DNA of 64,000 nt, from NCBI RefSeq assembly GCF_026340675.1, contig NZ_JAPEOX010000005.1:1-64000 (forward strand), in the 5' to 3' direction. The DNA comes from Streptomyces sp. NBC_01264 (GTDB lineage Bacteria > Actinomycetota > Actinomycetes > Streptomycetales > Streptomycetaceae). A model generated the notes under the pieces. The model was not told where the DNA came from. It was given only the letters and a program-made list of their open reading frames with translations, and did not search any database. Numbering within the stretch: position 1 is the stretch's first letter; every line of letters starts with the position of its first letter. Position numbers and translations under genes: made by a program. Positions 17,256-26,197 of the stretch are shown piece after piece.

Positions 17256-18669
17256 CACGGCAGCTGTAGTTCTGGTTCACAGCTGATCGTGACGGTGGTG
17301 TCGTTGCTGGTGGCAGGCGGTCGCGACGGCTTGGTGGTGGCGGCGCCAGGCGATCCAGTGCAGGACGTGGTCACGGTCACGGGCTGGTGGGGGCAGCACG
17401 AGGGCCCGCAGGAGACGGATGAGTTCGGGGCAGGCCAGCGGGGCGAGTCCGGGCTGTGGCCCGGAGTCTTCATGGACGGCTGCGGTGGTGAGGGCGAGGA
17501 CCGCGGCGGCGATCAGGGAGAACAGTGACCAGCGCATCCAGGAGTTCCAGCAGGTCACCTGGCCCTGGTCGAGTCCGGTGAAGCTCTTGCCGAGCTGAAA
17601 GGCTTCCTCGATGCGCCACCTGCGGCAGATCATTTCCACGAGCGTGGCCAGCGAGACGTCGCCGGGCGCCCAGCAGCGGAAGAAGGACACCTCGCCGGTG
17701 TAGCGGTGTCGCCGCGCGACCAGCACACTCGTCCCGGTCCCGGTCCCGGCCTCGTTCTCGTTCTCGTTCTCGTTCTCGTTCTCGTTCTCGTCGGGAGTGT
17801 CGTCGGGGCGGACGTCGAGCCAGGCCCAGTCGTACTCGCGGGTGCCCTTGGTGCCATGCCCGGTCTGCCGGCGCATCCACTGCCCGGGCCGTACCCTGTT
17901 GATCAGTTTGCGGGCCTGGCCACGGTGGCCGGCCCCGTCGGTGACCTGGTACGAAGCCGGGATGCCGACCGCGTAGCCGAGTCCCAGTGCGCGTATGCCC
18001 CGGCGCAGTTCGCGTCCGCAGTACACCTCGTCGCCCGCGAACCAGCGCCCTGCGATCCCGCTGGCGAGCGCGTCGGTGACCATGGCCAGTGCCTGCTGTG
18101 GCTTCGTCGCGAAGACGACCTGCTCCGGCACCCCGGCCATCTGGCGGCGTTCCTCGTCCGCGGCCCAGTCCGCCGGCAGGTACAGGACCCGGTCAAGGAT
18201 CACCTTCATGGTCGAGGTGACCGCCGCCAAGTGCACCGCCACCTGGCACAGACCCACACCACCGATCACCCCCGAGTACTGCCTGCCGGCCCCCACGCAG
18301 TGCGTGGACGACTTCGCATCGCCCGTCTCGTCCACCACCAGCACCACTTCCTGCCCGGCGAGTTCACCGGCAATCTCCCTGCGGGCCAGGTCATGGTCGA
18401 ACCGGGCCCGGGACAGCAGATGCTGCAACCGGTGCGGCCCTGGATGCCCCAGCGCCTGCCCGAGAGTCCAGCAGTTCCGCGTGACCAGCTCCGCCGCCGT
18501 CGCCCGTGCCTCACGCCGCACGAAACAGCCCGCGACCGCCCTCATCGCCTTTCCGAAGGCCTCGCCCCACGCCTGCTCAAACGGTCATGATCGCGGTGGC
18601 CGTCCTCATCTCCACACCCACCCCGGAAAGCCCCTGAACTGCGAAAACGACGGAACTACAGCTGCCGTG
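17256..18669 (-). mobile_element. IS701-family element, decayed copy
   Basis: Ends CACGGCAGCTGTAGTTCTGG at 17256 and GGAACTACAGCTGCCGTG at 18669. It is shorter than the 1489-bp copy at 20182-21670 because of several deletions. It is inserted in an IS6 gene. A further partial end (GGGAACTACAGATGTCGTG) lies just beyond, around 18704-18722. Confidence 0.88.
17277..18545 (-). pseudogene. IS701-family transposase, probably inactive
   Basis: 422 aa remain against 458 in the intact relative at 20203-21579. The first ~25 residues are lost through a deletion upstream of 18545. Two small in-frame gaps remove GLLLEVD and LLAG-type segments near the N-terminus. The central DDE sequence (VLVVDETGDAKSS, FAGDEVYCGRELRRG and WRIEEAFQLGKSFTGLDQGQ) is present. 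A run of (Asn-Glu) dipeptides around 17757-17792 is longer than in the sister copy. Confidence 0.75.
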
Positions 18670-18859
18670 TCTTAGGCGCCAGAATCCTCAACAGCGAAAA
18701 CAACGGGAACTACAGATGTCGTGACCGGAGGGGCAGGCCTGGTGCTGAGAACTGGCGCCATGGTCGTCCCCAAGGGGAAAGTCATGATGATATCTGATCA
18801 TTAGCATATGCTCTGAAACAAATTTTTCAGTGACGGCAGAGGCGCAGGGAGCTTGACGT

Positions 18860-20041
18860 ATGAAGGCCATCTATCTATCAGCCCACGGAAATTCCGGGCA
18901 GGATGATACCTTCATCCCGATCGGCAAGACGGTCACCTTCTACTGCAAGGATGGCGACGGGATCAGCCAGACCCTCACTGCCGCAGTGGTTTCCCTGGAG
19001 CAGGGCTTCCAGAGCTACACTCTGCAGGGCGGTGCAACCGTCAATAATTACACGATTGGTCCCCTCAATTCTAGCGAGGCAGCCAATGAGGTGCGCTTCC
19101 TGAGTTCAAAGCTGCAGGGCGACTTCTCCCAGTCCCCGGACAGTACGCTCTTGTGCGACAGCTTCGACTGCACCATCGAGACGGGCCATACGTGCACCGG
19201 TGTTCTGGGGAAGGCCACCGCGGAATACGACACCGTCCACTTGCTTATCTGCCGGGGTGAGGGCGAGCTAGAGTACTACGATCTCGCCGGAATGGACGAG
19301 CTGTGCGCCACCTTCCTCGGGATCAAGGACGAGGCGGACCGCCGGGCAGCCTGGATGGGATACACCGACCGACAGCGGTCCCAGCTGATCCTTCTCGGCA
19401 ACATCTCCGCCTGGTATGAGACACTGTGCGCCAGTCTGTGGGCCAGTGAGCGTGAGGGCTCGCCGTTCGGGCTCGCCCGCTACATGGCGGCCGCGGAAGG
19501 CTACGTCCACGACAACCTCGCGAAGTACGCCGACCCGAGTTCGACGTTGGGGGCGGAGATCCTCGCCCCCGTTCAGAATCATGTCGAATATTTTCTGGAA
19601 TCGGTCAAGCGGCAGAGAAAGGTACACGCAGAGCTTATCGCGAAGATCGCCTATTTCCAGTCCGGTGACGAGGGTACGGCGAACGACCCGACCAAGGAGT
19701 GGGAGGGTCTTTCGGCGTCAGCAAGGGAGGACTTTCTGGTGTTGGCGCAGACTCGAAAAATGAGCTCCGACGCATTCAACAGGGTATTCAAATTTGCCGG
19801 GAAGGAGTCGTTCCAGGAATGGCGGGCGACACTTCCGGTGGCAGAGTGGTGGCTCGACTCCGATGTGGCACTCGTCAAAGACCGGGCGTTCCGCATTACG
19901 AGGATTCCAAACGAATCCCCTCAGTGGCCGGCCTGCCTCAACGAGGAGTGGTGCTGGATCAGATCCGGCAAGGAACTCGAGCTTGTGAAGCTGAACACTG
20001 AATCGACCGCACGATGGCTCCATGAGCAGCAGCAGGCCTGA
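18860..20041 (+). CDS. Stv-like N-terminal domain protein, cargo gene
   Basis: 393 aa, ATG 18860 with AGGGAG about nine bases upstream. The first ~130 residues (AIYLSAHGN...FIPIGKTVTFYCKDGDG, then VHLLICRGEGE) resemble the putative adhesin Stv domain: a beta-strand with S-H-G, then F-x-P-x-G-x-x-V-x-F-Y and a later L-x-x-C-R/G strand. The rest is helical, with WEGLSASAREDFLVLAQTRK repeating the pattern W-x-x-L-x-x-x-x-R-E-x-x-x-x-L seen twice in the protein at 62466-63998, which has the same N-terminal layout. No signal peptide. It stands alone between IS701 elements. Function is unknown; the S-H-G motif could be catalytic or structural. Confidence 0.6.
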   Translation: MKAIYLSAHGNSGQDDTFIPIGKTVTFYCKDGDGISQTLTAAVVSLEQGFQSYTLQGGATVNNYTIGPLNSSEAANEVRFLSSKLQGDFSQSPDSTLLCDSFDCTIETGHTCTGVLGKATAEYDTVHLLICRGEGELEYYDLAGMDELCATFLGIKDEADRRAAWMGYTDRQRSQLILLGNISAWYETLCASLWASEREGSPFGLARYMAAAEGYVHDNLAKYADPSSTLGAEILAPVQNHVEYFLESVKRQRKVHAELIAKIAYFQSGDEGTANDPTKEWEGLSASAREDFLVLAQTRKMSSDAFNRVFKFAGKESFQEWRATLPVAEWWLDSDVALVKDRAFRITRIPNESPQWPACLNEEWCWIRSGKELELVKLNTESTARWLHEQQQA

Positions 20042-20043
20042 AG

Positions 20044-20060
20044 CAGGGCTGATTCATATT
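20044..20060 (+). repeat. Terminus-like motif CAGGGCTGATTCATA at cargo gene edge
   Basis: The motif begins two bases after the stop codon of the preceding gene. It matches the outer end of the relics at 1283, 5160 and 22415 and the sequence at 56964-56977. Only the terminus is conserved here; the adjoining transposase codons are not. Confidence 0.5.
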
Positions 20061-20101
20061 CCTGGCTGCTTGGAGAATCAGCAGGTCACAGGCATGTGAC
20101 G

Positions 20102-20181
20102 GGCACTGTCACCTTGTTCGGCGGTCTGGGATGATCTTGGGGTTGTGGGTGTCCGGGAGGGGTGGGGTTCGTGTCGTCTGT
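20102..20181 (+). pseudogene. IS6 left-end fragment cut by IS701
   Basis: GGCACTGTCACCTTGTTCGG to GTGTCGTCTG matches the left ends of the IS6 copies at 52096 and 59361. Only the first codons remain before the IS701 end at 20182. Confidence 0.85.
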
Positions 20182-21670
20182 CACGGCAGCTGTAGTTCTG
20201 GTTCAGGGCTGATCGTGGCGGTGGTGTCGTTGCTGGTGGCGGGTGGTCGCGACGGCTTGGTGGTGGCGCCGCCAGGCGATCCAGTGCAGGACGTGGTCAC
20301 GGTCGCGGGCTGGTGGGGGTAGCACAAGGGCCCGGAGGAGACGGATGAGCTCGGGGCAGGTCAGCGGGACGAGTCCGGGCGGCGGCTCGGAGTCTTCGTG
20401 GACGGCTGCGGTGGTGAGGGCGAGGACGGCGGCGGCGATCAGGGAGAACAGTGACCAGCGCATCCAGGAGTTCCAGCAGGTCACCTGGCCCTGGTCGAGT
20501 CCGGTGAAGCCCTTGCCGAGCTGGAAGGCTTCCTCGATGCGCCACCTGCGGCAGATCACTTCCACCAGCGTGGCCAGCGAAACGTCGCCGGGCGCCCAGC
20601 AGCGGAAGAAGGACACCTCACCGGTGTAGCGGTGCCGCCGCGCGACCAACACACTCGTCCCGGCCCCGGCCCCGGCCCCGGCCCCGTTCTCGTTCTCGTT
20701 CTCGTTCTGGTCGGGAGTGTCGTCGGGGCGGACGTCGAGCCAGGCCCAGTCGTACTCCCGGGTGCCCTTGGTGCCATGCCCGGTCTGCCGGCGCATCCAC
20801 TGCCCGGGCCGCACCCTGTTGACCAGTTTGCGGGCCTCCCGCCGGTGGCCGGCCCCGTCGGTGACCTGGTACGAAGCCGGGATACCGACCACGTAGCCGA
20901 GATCCAGCGCGCGTATGCCCCGGCGCAGTTCGCGTCCGCAGTACACCTCGTCGCCCGCGAACCAGCGGGCCTCGATCCCCGTGGCGAGTGCGTCGGTGAC
21001 CATGGCCAGTGCCTGCTGCGGTTTCGTCGCGAAGGTGACGTGCTCCGGCACCCCGGCCATCTGGCGGCGTTCCTCGTCCGCGGCCCAGTCCGCCGGGAGG
21101 TACAGGGCCCGGTCAAGGATCATCTTCGTGGTCGAGGTGACCGCCGCCAGGTGGACCGCCACCTGGCACAGACCCACACCGCCGATCGCCCCCGAGTACT
21201 GCCTGCCGGCCCCCACGCAGTCCGTGGACGACTTCGCATCGCCCGTCTCGTCCACCACCAGCACCACTTCCTGCCCGGCGAGTTCACCGGCAAGCAGACC
21301 GGCGATCTCCCTGCGGGCCAGATCGTGATCGAACCGGGCCCGGGACAGCAGATGCTGCAACCGGTGCGGCCCCGGATGTCCCAACGCCTGCCCGAGAGTC
21401 CAGCAGTTCCGCGTGTCCACCTCGAGCAACAGCCCCGTGACCAGCTCCGCCGCCGTCGCCCGTGCCTCACGCCGCACGAAACAGCCCGCGACCACACTCA
21501 TCGCCCTTCCGAAGGCCTCGCCCCACGCCTTCTCGGCTACCGTGGCCTCCACGGCCACCGCGTCTCGATACGTCGTCACAAACGTTCATGATCACGGTAG
21601 CCATACCCATGCCTGCACCCACCCCAGCAAGTCCCTGAACAGCGACAACGACGGAACTACAGCTGCCGTG
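20182..21670 (-). mobile_element. IS701-family element, intact
   Basis: 1489 bp with ends CACGGCAGCTGTAGTTCTGG and GGAACTACAGCTGCCGTG. It interrupts an IS6 left end on its left side. A clear target duplication is not seen. Confidence 0.9.
20203..21579 (-). CDS. IS701-family transposase
   Basis: 458 aa, a normal length for the family. The DDE core has VLVVDETGDAKSSTDCVG, FAGDEVYCGRELRRG and WRIEEAFQLGKGFTGLDQGQVTCW. A low-complexity patch (Asn-Glu repeats followed by Gly-Ala repeats, about 20662-20711) varies between copies in this window. It is complete and probably active; the copies at 17256 and 22638 are damaged relatives. Confidence 0.93.
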   Translation of the reverse strand: MTTYRDAVAVEATVAEKAWGEAFGRAMSVVAGCFVRREARATAAELVTGLLLEVDTRNCWTLGQALGHPGPHRLQHLLSRARFDHDLARREIAGLLAGELAGQEVVLVVDETGDAKSSTDCVGAGRQYSGAIGGVGLCQVAVHLAAVTSTTKMILDRALYLPADWAADEERRQMAGVPEHVTFATKPQQALAMVTDALATGIEARWFAGDEVYCGRELRRGIRALDLGYVVGIPASYQVTDGAGHRREARKLVNRVRPGQWMRRQTGHGTKGTREYDWAWLDVRPDDTPDQNENENENGAGAGAGAGTSVLVARRHRYTGEVSFFRCWAPGDVSLATLVEVICRRWRIEEAFQLGKGFTGLDQGQVTCWNSWMRWSLFSLIAAAVLALTTAAVHEDSEPPPGLVPLTCPELIRLLRALVLPPPARDRDHVLHWIAWRRHHQAVATTRHQQRHHRHDQP

Positions 21671-21841
21671 TCAGTACTGGCGCAGAAGTCTTTCGGAGTG
21701 CCCAAAAGGCTGCCCATTTTGCCCTTAATGGATAGCCAGTAGCGGCGAACATAGGGTGCACGGACGGTGCCCGGTTTGACATAGTGAAACGCGACCGCTT
21801 CATATATTTATGCCGGGCATAAAATCACCAGGAGGAAACAG

Positions 21842-22213
21842 ATGGAAAATTCGCTAATGTCTGCAATCGGTACCTGCTATGCGCAACTTAGCAAAGTTAC
21901 GACCTTGAGGGACACGGAACGCGCCAAGGCGATATTGCAAGAATTCGTCAATCGTCCTGACAAGAATTATGACACCCTGAAAGAAATGGTCCAGGCTCTC
22001 CATCTCGTACGCAATAGCGTCGTTGAAGTGCAGTCGCAGAGGTCTAGCCTTCTACGTATGCTGATGGAGAATGATCAGAAGATGGGGTATGAGCCTGGGC
22101 ATCAGTTCAGCTTCTCAAATCAAGTGAGGGGGGAGAATGAGGTCTTCGGGTTTTTCCTTGAGAGCCTAGATGAACTCCTCCAGGAGCTGAGCGTGCATAC
22201 GACTCAGAGCTGA
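21842..22213 (+). CDS. Small orphan protein, AT-rich cargo gene
   Basis: 123 aa, not recognised. ATG 21842 has a near-ideal ribosome site (GGAGGAAACAG). Upstream is unusually AT-rich (CATATATTTATG around 21801-21812), possibly its promoter. The protein is mostly helical with Leu, Gln and Glu heptads and no signal or membrane segment. Base composition is far below the local GC. It lies alone between an IS701 element and an ISL3-like relic. Small helical orphans like this can be antitoxins, chaperones or phage proteins, but nothing here discriminates. Confidence 0.68.
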   Translation: MENSLMSAIGTCYAQLSKVTTLRDTERAKAILQEFVNRPDKNYDTLKEMVQALHLVRNSVVEVQSQRSSLLRMLMENDQKMGYEPGHQFSFSNQVRGENEVFGFFLESLDELLQELSVHTTQS

Positions 22214-22331
22214 TTCAATGAGCTTGTTCAGCGGTGGGTTTCCAGGGCGAGGATCGCTTTGGTGATTGACGTGAGTCGAGTCCGTAAAGTTAACGGCACT
22301 GTCTCACATTCGGTGGTAACGCTGAGTGTCG

Positions 22332-22414
22332 CTATCCGAGGAGGATGCGGTGGCGGAGCAGGGTGAAGCCTGCTCGTCCGTGCATCTGACGGGCCATCCT
22401 CTTGGTCTTGAAGT
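22332..22414 (-). pseudogene. Probable ISL3-type transposase, C-terminal relic
   Basis: The minus-strand frame reads FKTKRMARQMHGRAGFTLLRHRILLG and then stops. The pattern K-R-x-x-R-Q-x-x-G-R-A-G-F-x-L-L-R is the typical ending of ISL3-family transposases. Everything upstream is missing. The stretch 22214-22331 has no other gene. Confidence 0.5.
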
Positions 22415-22502
22415 CAGGGCTGATTCATAGTCGTGTTGATCATGCTGCGGTGCAGGTCAGGCGAGTCCGAGGAGGTCGAGGGGGCGGGTGAAGGGTGTGT
22501 AG
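22415..22502 (-). pseudogene. 3' relic of the unidentified transposable element (copy c)
   Basis: Inverted version of the blocks at 1182-1283 and 5061-5160: CAGGGCTGATTCATAGTCG, then on the minus strand YTPFTRPLDLLGLA and stop. It abuts an IS6 left end at 22504. Confidence 0.5.
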
Positions 22503-22503
22503 G

Positions 22504-22637
22504 GGTGCTGTCACGTTGTCGGTGGTGGGGGTGGGATGATCTTCGGAGTGTCCGTCTGGGGAGGGGGGCCGCTCGTGTCGTCCGAGGTGCCGTCGTACGT
22601 GAACCACCGCTACCCGGTCGAGGTCATCGCGCACTGC
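22504..22637 (+). pseudogene. IS6 left-end fragment cut by IS701
   Basis: GGTGCTGTCACGTTGTCGG followed by the first codons of a transposase (SSEVPSYVNHRYPVEVIAHC). It is interrupted at 22638 by an IS701 end. Confidence 0.87.
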
Positions 22638-23117
22638 CACGGCAGCTGTAGTTCTGGTTCAGGGCTGATCGTGGCGGTGGTGTCGTTGCTGGTGGCGGGT
22701 GGTCGCGACGGCTTGGTGGTGGCGCCGCCAGGCGATCCAGTGCAGGACGTGGTCACGGTCGCGGGCTGGTGGGGGTAGCACAAGGGCCCGGAGGAGACGG
22801 ATGAGCTCGGGGCAGGTCAGCGGGACGAGTCCGGGCGGCGGCTCGGAGTCTTCGTGGACGGCTGCGGTGGTGAGGGCGAGGACGGCGGCGGCGATCAGGG
22901 AGAACAGTGACCAGCGCATCCAGGAGTTCCAGCAGGTCACCTGGCCCTGGTCGAGTCCGGTGAAGCCCTTGCCGAGCTGGAAGGCTTCCTCGATGCGCCA
23001 CCTGCGGCAGATCACTTCCACCAGCGTGGCCAGCGAAACGTCGCCGGGCGCCCAGCAGCGGAAGAAGGACACCTCACCGGTGTAGCGGTGCCGCCGCGCG
23101 ACCAACACACTCGTCCC
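22638..23117 (-). pseudogene. IS701-family transposase, C-terminal fragment
   Basis: 480 bp matching the first part of the element at 20182 (C-terminal ~150 residues, from SVLVARRHRYTGEVSFFRCW to the stop). It looks identical to that copy where compared and is cut by the IS6 element starting at 23118. Confidence 0.88.
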
Positions 23118-23971
23118 GGCACTGTCACGTTGTCGGGGGTGTGATTGTTTGAGAGCAGGGAGAGGCCGCGGGCGGTCTGCTGCTCAGACGGTGGCGGGTA
23201 CGCCGGCGGCGCCGGTGATCTGGTCCCAGATCGTGAAGCGGACCCTCATTTCGAAGCGGTAGCGGCCGGCGCTCATGAGGTGCCGGTGAGGTCGGAAGTG
23301 GGGTGAGATCCCAGCGAACGCGAACAAGAAGCGCTGCGCTCCGCCCGGGCTGCGGAACCCTTTCATCGCCCGTTCGCGTTGCCTCGTGGGCTGGTGGGAG
23401 TTCTCCGCCCGGTTGTTCAACCCCTTGTGAGCACGGTGCTCCACCGACGGCATCACCTCACGATGCGCCGCCCCGTACGAGGCCAGCTTGTCGGTGACGA
23501 TCACCCGGGGCACCCGCCCGGTAGAGGTGAGGAGCCGACGGAAGAAACGCCTGGCCGCAGCCTTGTCACGTCGATTCTGGACCAGGATGTCCAGGACGTT
23601 GCCGGCGGCGTCCACGGCCCGCCACAAGTACTTCTGCACCCCGCCGATCTTGATGAAGACCTCGTCCAGGTGCCATTTATCGCCGGGCTGCGGACGCCTG
23701 CGGCGCAAGGCATTGGCATAGGTCTGGCCGAACTTCAGGCACCAGCGGCGGATGGTCTCGTAGGACACGATCACGCCCCGCTCGAGCATCAGCTCCTCGA
23801 CTTCGCGGAAGCTGAGGGGGAAGCGGAAGTACAGCCATACACAGTGCGAAATGATCTCGGCCGGGTAGCGGTGATTCTTGTACGACGGCACCACAGACGA
23901 CACGGTCGAGCCCCTCCCCGGACAGGCAACCCGAAGATCATCCCAGATCGCTCCGACAACGTGACAGGGCC
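23118..23971 (-). mobile_element. IS6-family element, subtype II, intact copy 3
   Basis: 854 bp, same length and ends as the copies at 2707 and 7347. Its insertion removed the rest of an IS701 element on one side and truncated an MFS transporter gene on the other. Confidence 0.92.
23184..23903 (-). CDS. IS6-family transposase (subtype II)
   Basis: 239 aa, identical in translation to the genes at 2775-3494 and 7413-8132. The GTG start and DDE motifs are intact. As the same sequence occurs at three sites, this copy is probably the most recently active lineage here. Confidence 0.95.
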   Translation of the reverse strand: MSSVVPSYKNHRYPAEIISHCVWLYFRFPLSFREVEELMLERGVIVSYETIRRWCLKFGQTYANALRRRRPQPGDKWHLDEVFIKIGGVQKYLWRAVDAAGNVLDILVQNRRDKAAARRFFRRLLTSTGRVPRVIVTDKLASYGAAHREVMPSVEHRAHKGLNNRAENSHQPTRQRERAMKGFRSPGGAQRFLFAFAGISPHFRPHRHLMSAGRYRFEMRVRFTIWDQITGAAGVPATV

Positions 23972-24403
23972 GTAGAACGCGCTGATGGTTCCCAGCAGGA
24001 CAGCCGCCGCCATCAGGACCGGCAGAGACAGCAGACCGGCTGCGGACAGTACGGCCAGTAGCCCGATCCCCAGGGCCGCCGCACTGTCAGAGAGGATGAT
24101 CACCATGCGCCGGGACAACCTGTCCGCAACCGTTCCGCCGATCAGGGCGAAGACGACCTGGGGCAGGACGTTGAGAGCGAGCACGAGACCCATGGCCGCC
24201 GCCGACCCGGTCAGCTGGTAGACGGTCCAGCCCAGGGCTACCTGGTACGCCCCGTTGCCGACCTTCGATACGGTCTGGCCCAGCCAGAACACGACGAAGT
24301 TCCTCTGCGCGAACAGAGACCTCGACTGGGCCTTACTGCTCTCAGGCGGTGCGATCGTCAGGGTGGCGCCCGCCGTGTCGTCGGCTACCTGCTGCTCGCT
24401 CAT
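23972..24403 (-). pseudogene. MFS exporter, N-terminal 143 residues, cut by IS6
   Basis: ATG 24403 overlaps the upstream thioesterase stop (ATGA), which shows translational coupling. The sequence has a cytoplasmic start and FWLGQTVSKVGNGAYQVALGWTVYQLTG, then four to five hydrophobic helices with the MFS loop motif GGTVADRLSRR. This matches the transmembrane secretion effector (MFS_3) group. About 270 residues are missing, so it cannot transport. It probably exported a small molecule made by the neighbouring locus. Confidence 0.88.
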
Positions 24404-25256
24404 TGGGCGAACTGCGCGAAAGCCTTGCGCATGGCATCGACGAACCCCGGACTGCGCATGATCTGTCCGCTGCTGACCGCACGAACGGACGAGACGGTGC
24501 TCAAGGGCGCGATGTCGTCCCAGCGGACTTCCGGGTCCGCGGCCGATTCCTCGGCGACGAACACGTTGACCGGGACGTCCAGGGGCCCAAGCCGGCAGCG
24601 GAGGAAGGCGTACGTGGAAGCCGCCCAGACCAGCTGCCGCCAGAAGAAGTCCGCGGTCGGCATCTCATCGTCGATCCACCGCAGCTCCCGCATCCGGCTC
24701 ATCACAAGATCGAGGTCGCTCTCCAGATCGTGGGAACCGAACTGCCGTCTCAAGGAGGCCAGCCGCAGCTCGTACACATCCTCCAACTCGAGGTGGGGCT
24801 CGGCGGCCAGCTCTCCTCGTGCGGCGTTGACGAGCATGACCGGACCTACCTGCCGCCGGCCGCCCTGAGCCGGGTCGCTATCTCGTACGCGATCTGCGAG
24901 CCACCGCACAGCCCACCGATGAGGTACGGCCCGGAAGGCTGGACACGCCGGATCTGCCGCAGATACCGCTCAGCGATGTCAGAGACCGCGAGCAGCGGCT
25001 CCTCCTTGCTCCACAGACCGGTTGTCTCGAAGCCGTAGACGGGGTGGCCGTGATTGAAGGCATCGACGAACTCGCGTACGAATTTCACATTTCCCGATCC
25101 CCAAGGGATCAGAAACAGCGGAGTCCCCGCGCCCGAGGCGAGCTCGACCATCTGCCGGGGCTCGGACGCCTGGCCGCGGATCCGCGCCTCCCACAGGGAA
25201 GGGAAATCCGCGGCAACGGGAAGGTGGCTGACTGCGGGAACGTGCGTTGTGGACAT
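24400..25256 (-). pseudogene. Type II thioesterase-like gene with a frameshift
   Basis: From ATG 25256 the protein reads through LFLIPWGSGNVKFVREFVDAF, YGFETTGLW and GGLCGGSQIAYEIATRLRAAGG, the alpha/beta-hydrolase nucleophile elbow with Cys in place of Ser. Near 24860 a one-base change of frame is needed to continue into QVGPVMLVNAARGELAAEPHL and the C-terminal domain ending at 24400. This is either a natural frameshift or a sequencing error. Such enzymes release or edit acyl or peptidyl chains on NRPS/PKS carrier proteins, but no synthase is present in the window. Confidence 0.8.
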
Positions 25257-25404
25257 CAGGTGGTGTGTCCTTACTCGTGAGGTGCCAGCGGGAGCAGTAA
25301 CTGGTTCACGCGCGATCGGTCGCCGGCGCGCCGTGGTGCAAGGGCGGCCTGAGCTCGACATCGCACCCTGCCCTCTTCGGCCGGCGAGACGGCGGGTGCT
25401 GACC

Positions 25405-25566
25405 TCAGCCGCCCCAGGTCACGTCGAGGAGCGAGACCGGAACGTCCTGCTGTGTGGCATGAACCGGCTCCCGATATGCCGGAGAGAGGTTCTGGGTCAC
25501 CGGAACAATTACGCCAAGCGTCAGAATTCCTGCGATTGCGGAAAGCGAGAAGCGGAGAGCAGTCAC
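25405..25566 (-). CDS. Small secreted-peptide-like ORF
   Basis: 53 codons from GTG 25566, with GAAGGA about 12 bases upstream. The sequence starts VTALRFSLSAIAGILTLGVIV, a basic start plus hydrophobic core typical of a signal peptide or membrane anchor. It continues through PVTQNLSPAYREPVHATQQD and ends LLDVTWGG. It lies upstream of the thioesterase/MFS pair on the same strand, so it may be the first gene of that unit. It could encode a small exported peptide. Evidence is composition and context only. Confidence 0.45.
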   Translation of the reverse strand: MTALRFSLSAIAGILTLGVIVPVTQNLSPAYREPVHATQQDVPVSLLDVTWGG

Positions 25567-25715
25567 TTATTTTCTTCGTCCTTCAATGAGGAAGGGTGGG
25601 GTCGGTGTAATTGTCCGGAGCTTCCGGGCGGGAATCACTGAATCCGGTTAGGGGATCTTGGGCACGTCTCCACAATGGCTCGCGGTCTTACGGCGCGGAA
25701 GAGATGACGTCTGTC

Positions 25716-26120
25716 CTAATCGTGACGTGGCATATCCAGTCCACCCGGGTTCTCGGTGACCTGCCGGCTGTAGTAGCCCGGAACCATCCGCACCCCGCAT
25801 CGCCCCACCGTGAACCCGGCCAGCTCAGGTACAGACTCAACTGCCCTGGTGACCAACAGAGTCGCCAGCCGCTCGGCGTCCTCCACCGTGGCGGCCAGGA
25901 TGAACAACCCCACCAGCAGGCCCGCGGCCTCGTCCTCATGGACGACGACGTGTTCAAGTCCCTCGTCGGCATCAGCGGCGTCGGCAATCAAGCGATCGGC
26001 GTGCACCGGCAGAGCTGCACCGGCCCCGCAGCAGAGTTCAGCGTGAACGAGATACATGCCCAGAGGATCGAGGTGCACCTTTTCGCCCCACAAGCGAACA
26101 CCGCAGACTAAATATGCCAT
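25716..26120 (-). CDS. Small conserved-looking protein of unknown function
   Basis: 134 aa from ATG 26120; a shorter start at MYLVHAELCC (about residue 22) is also plausible. The body (DEGLEHVVVHEDEAAGLLVGLFILAATVEDAERLATLLV) looks like a compact alpha/beta domain. Codon use is normal for the genus, in contrast to the overlapping plus-strand frame. It is divergent from the LuxR-type regulator at 26198, sharing a short intergenic region. Function not recognised. Confidence 0.6.
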   Translation of the reverse strand: MAYLVCGVRLWGEKVHLDPLGMYLVHAELCCGAGAALPVHADRLIADAADADEGLEHVVVHEDEAAGLLVGLFILAATVEDAERLATLLVTRAVESVPELAGFTVGRCGVRMVPGYYSRQVTENPGGLDMPRHD

Positions 26121-26197
26121 TGCATAAATAGGACCCGGGCAACAAGACTCATCAGCCGTAGCCTCAGCCTCGAAGCTCCCCGGAAGAAGGAGAGATA

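Noticed and set aside
25611..26111. Plus-strand 166-aa frame opposite 25716-26120
   Set aside because: It lacks a ribosome site and has shadow-type composition; the minus frame reads as a compact protein.
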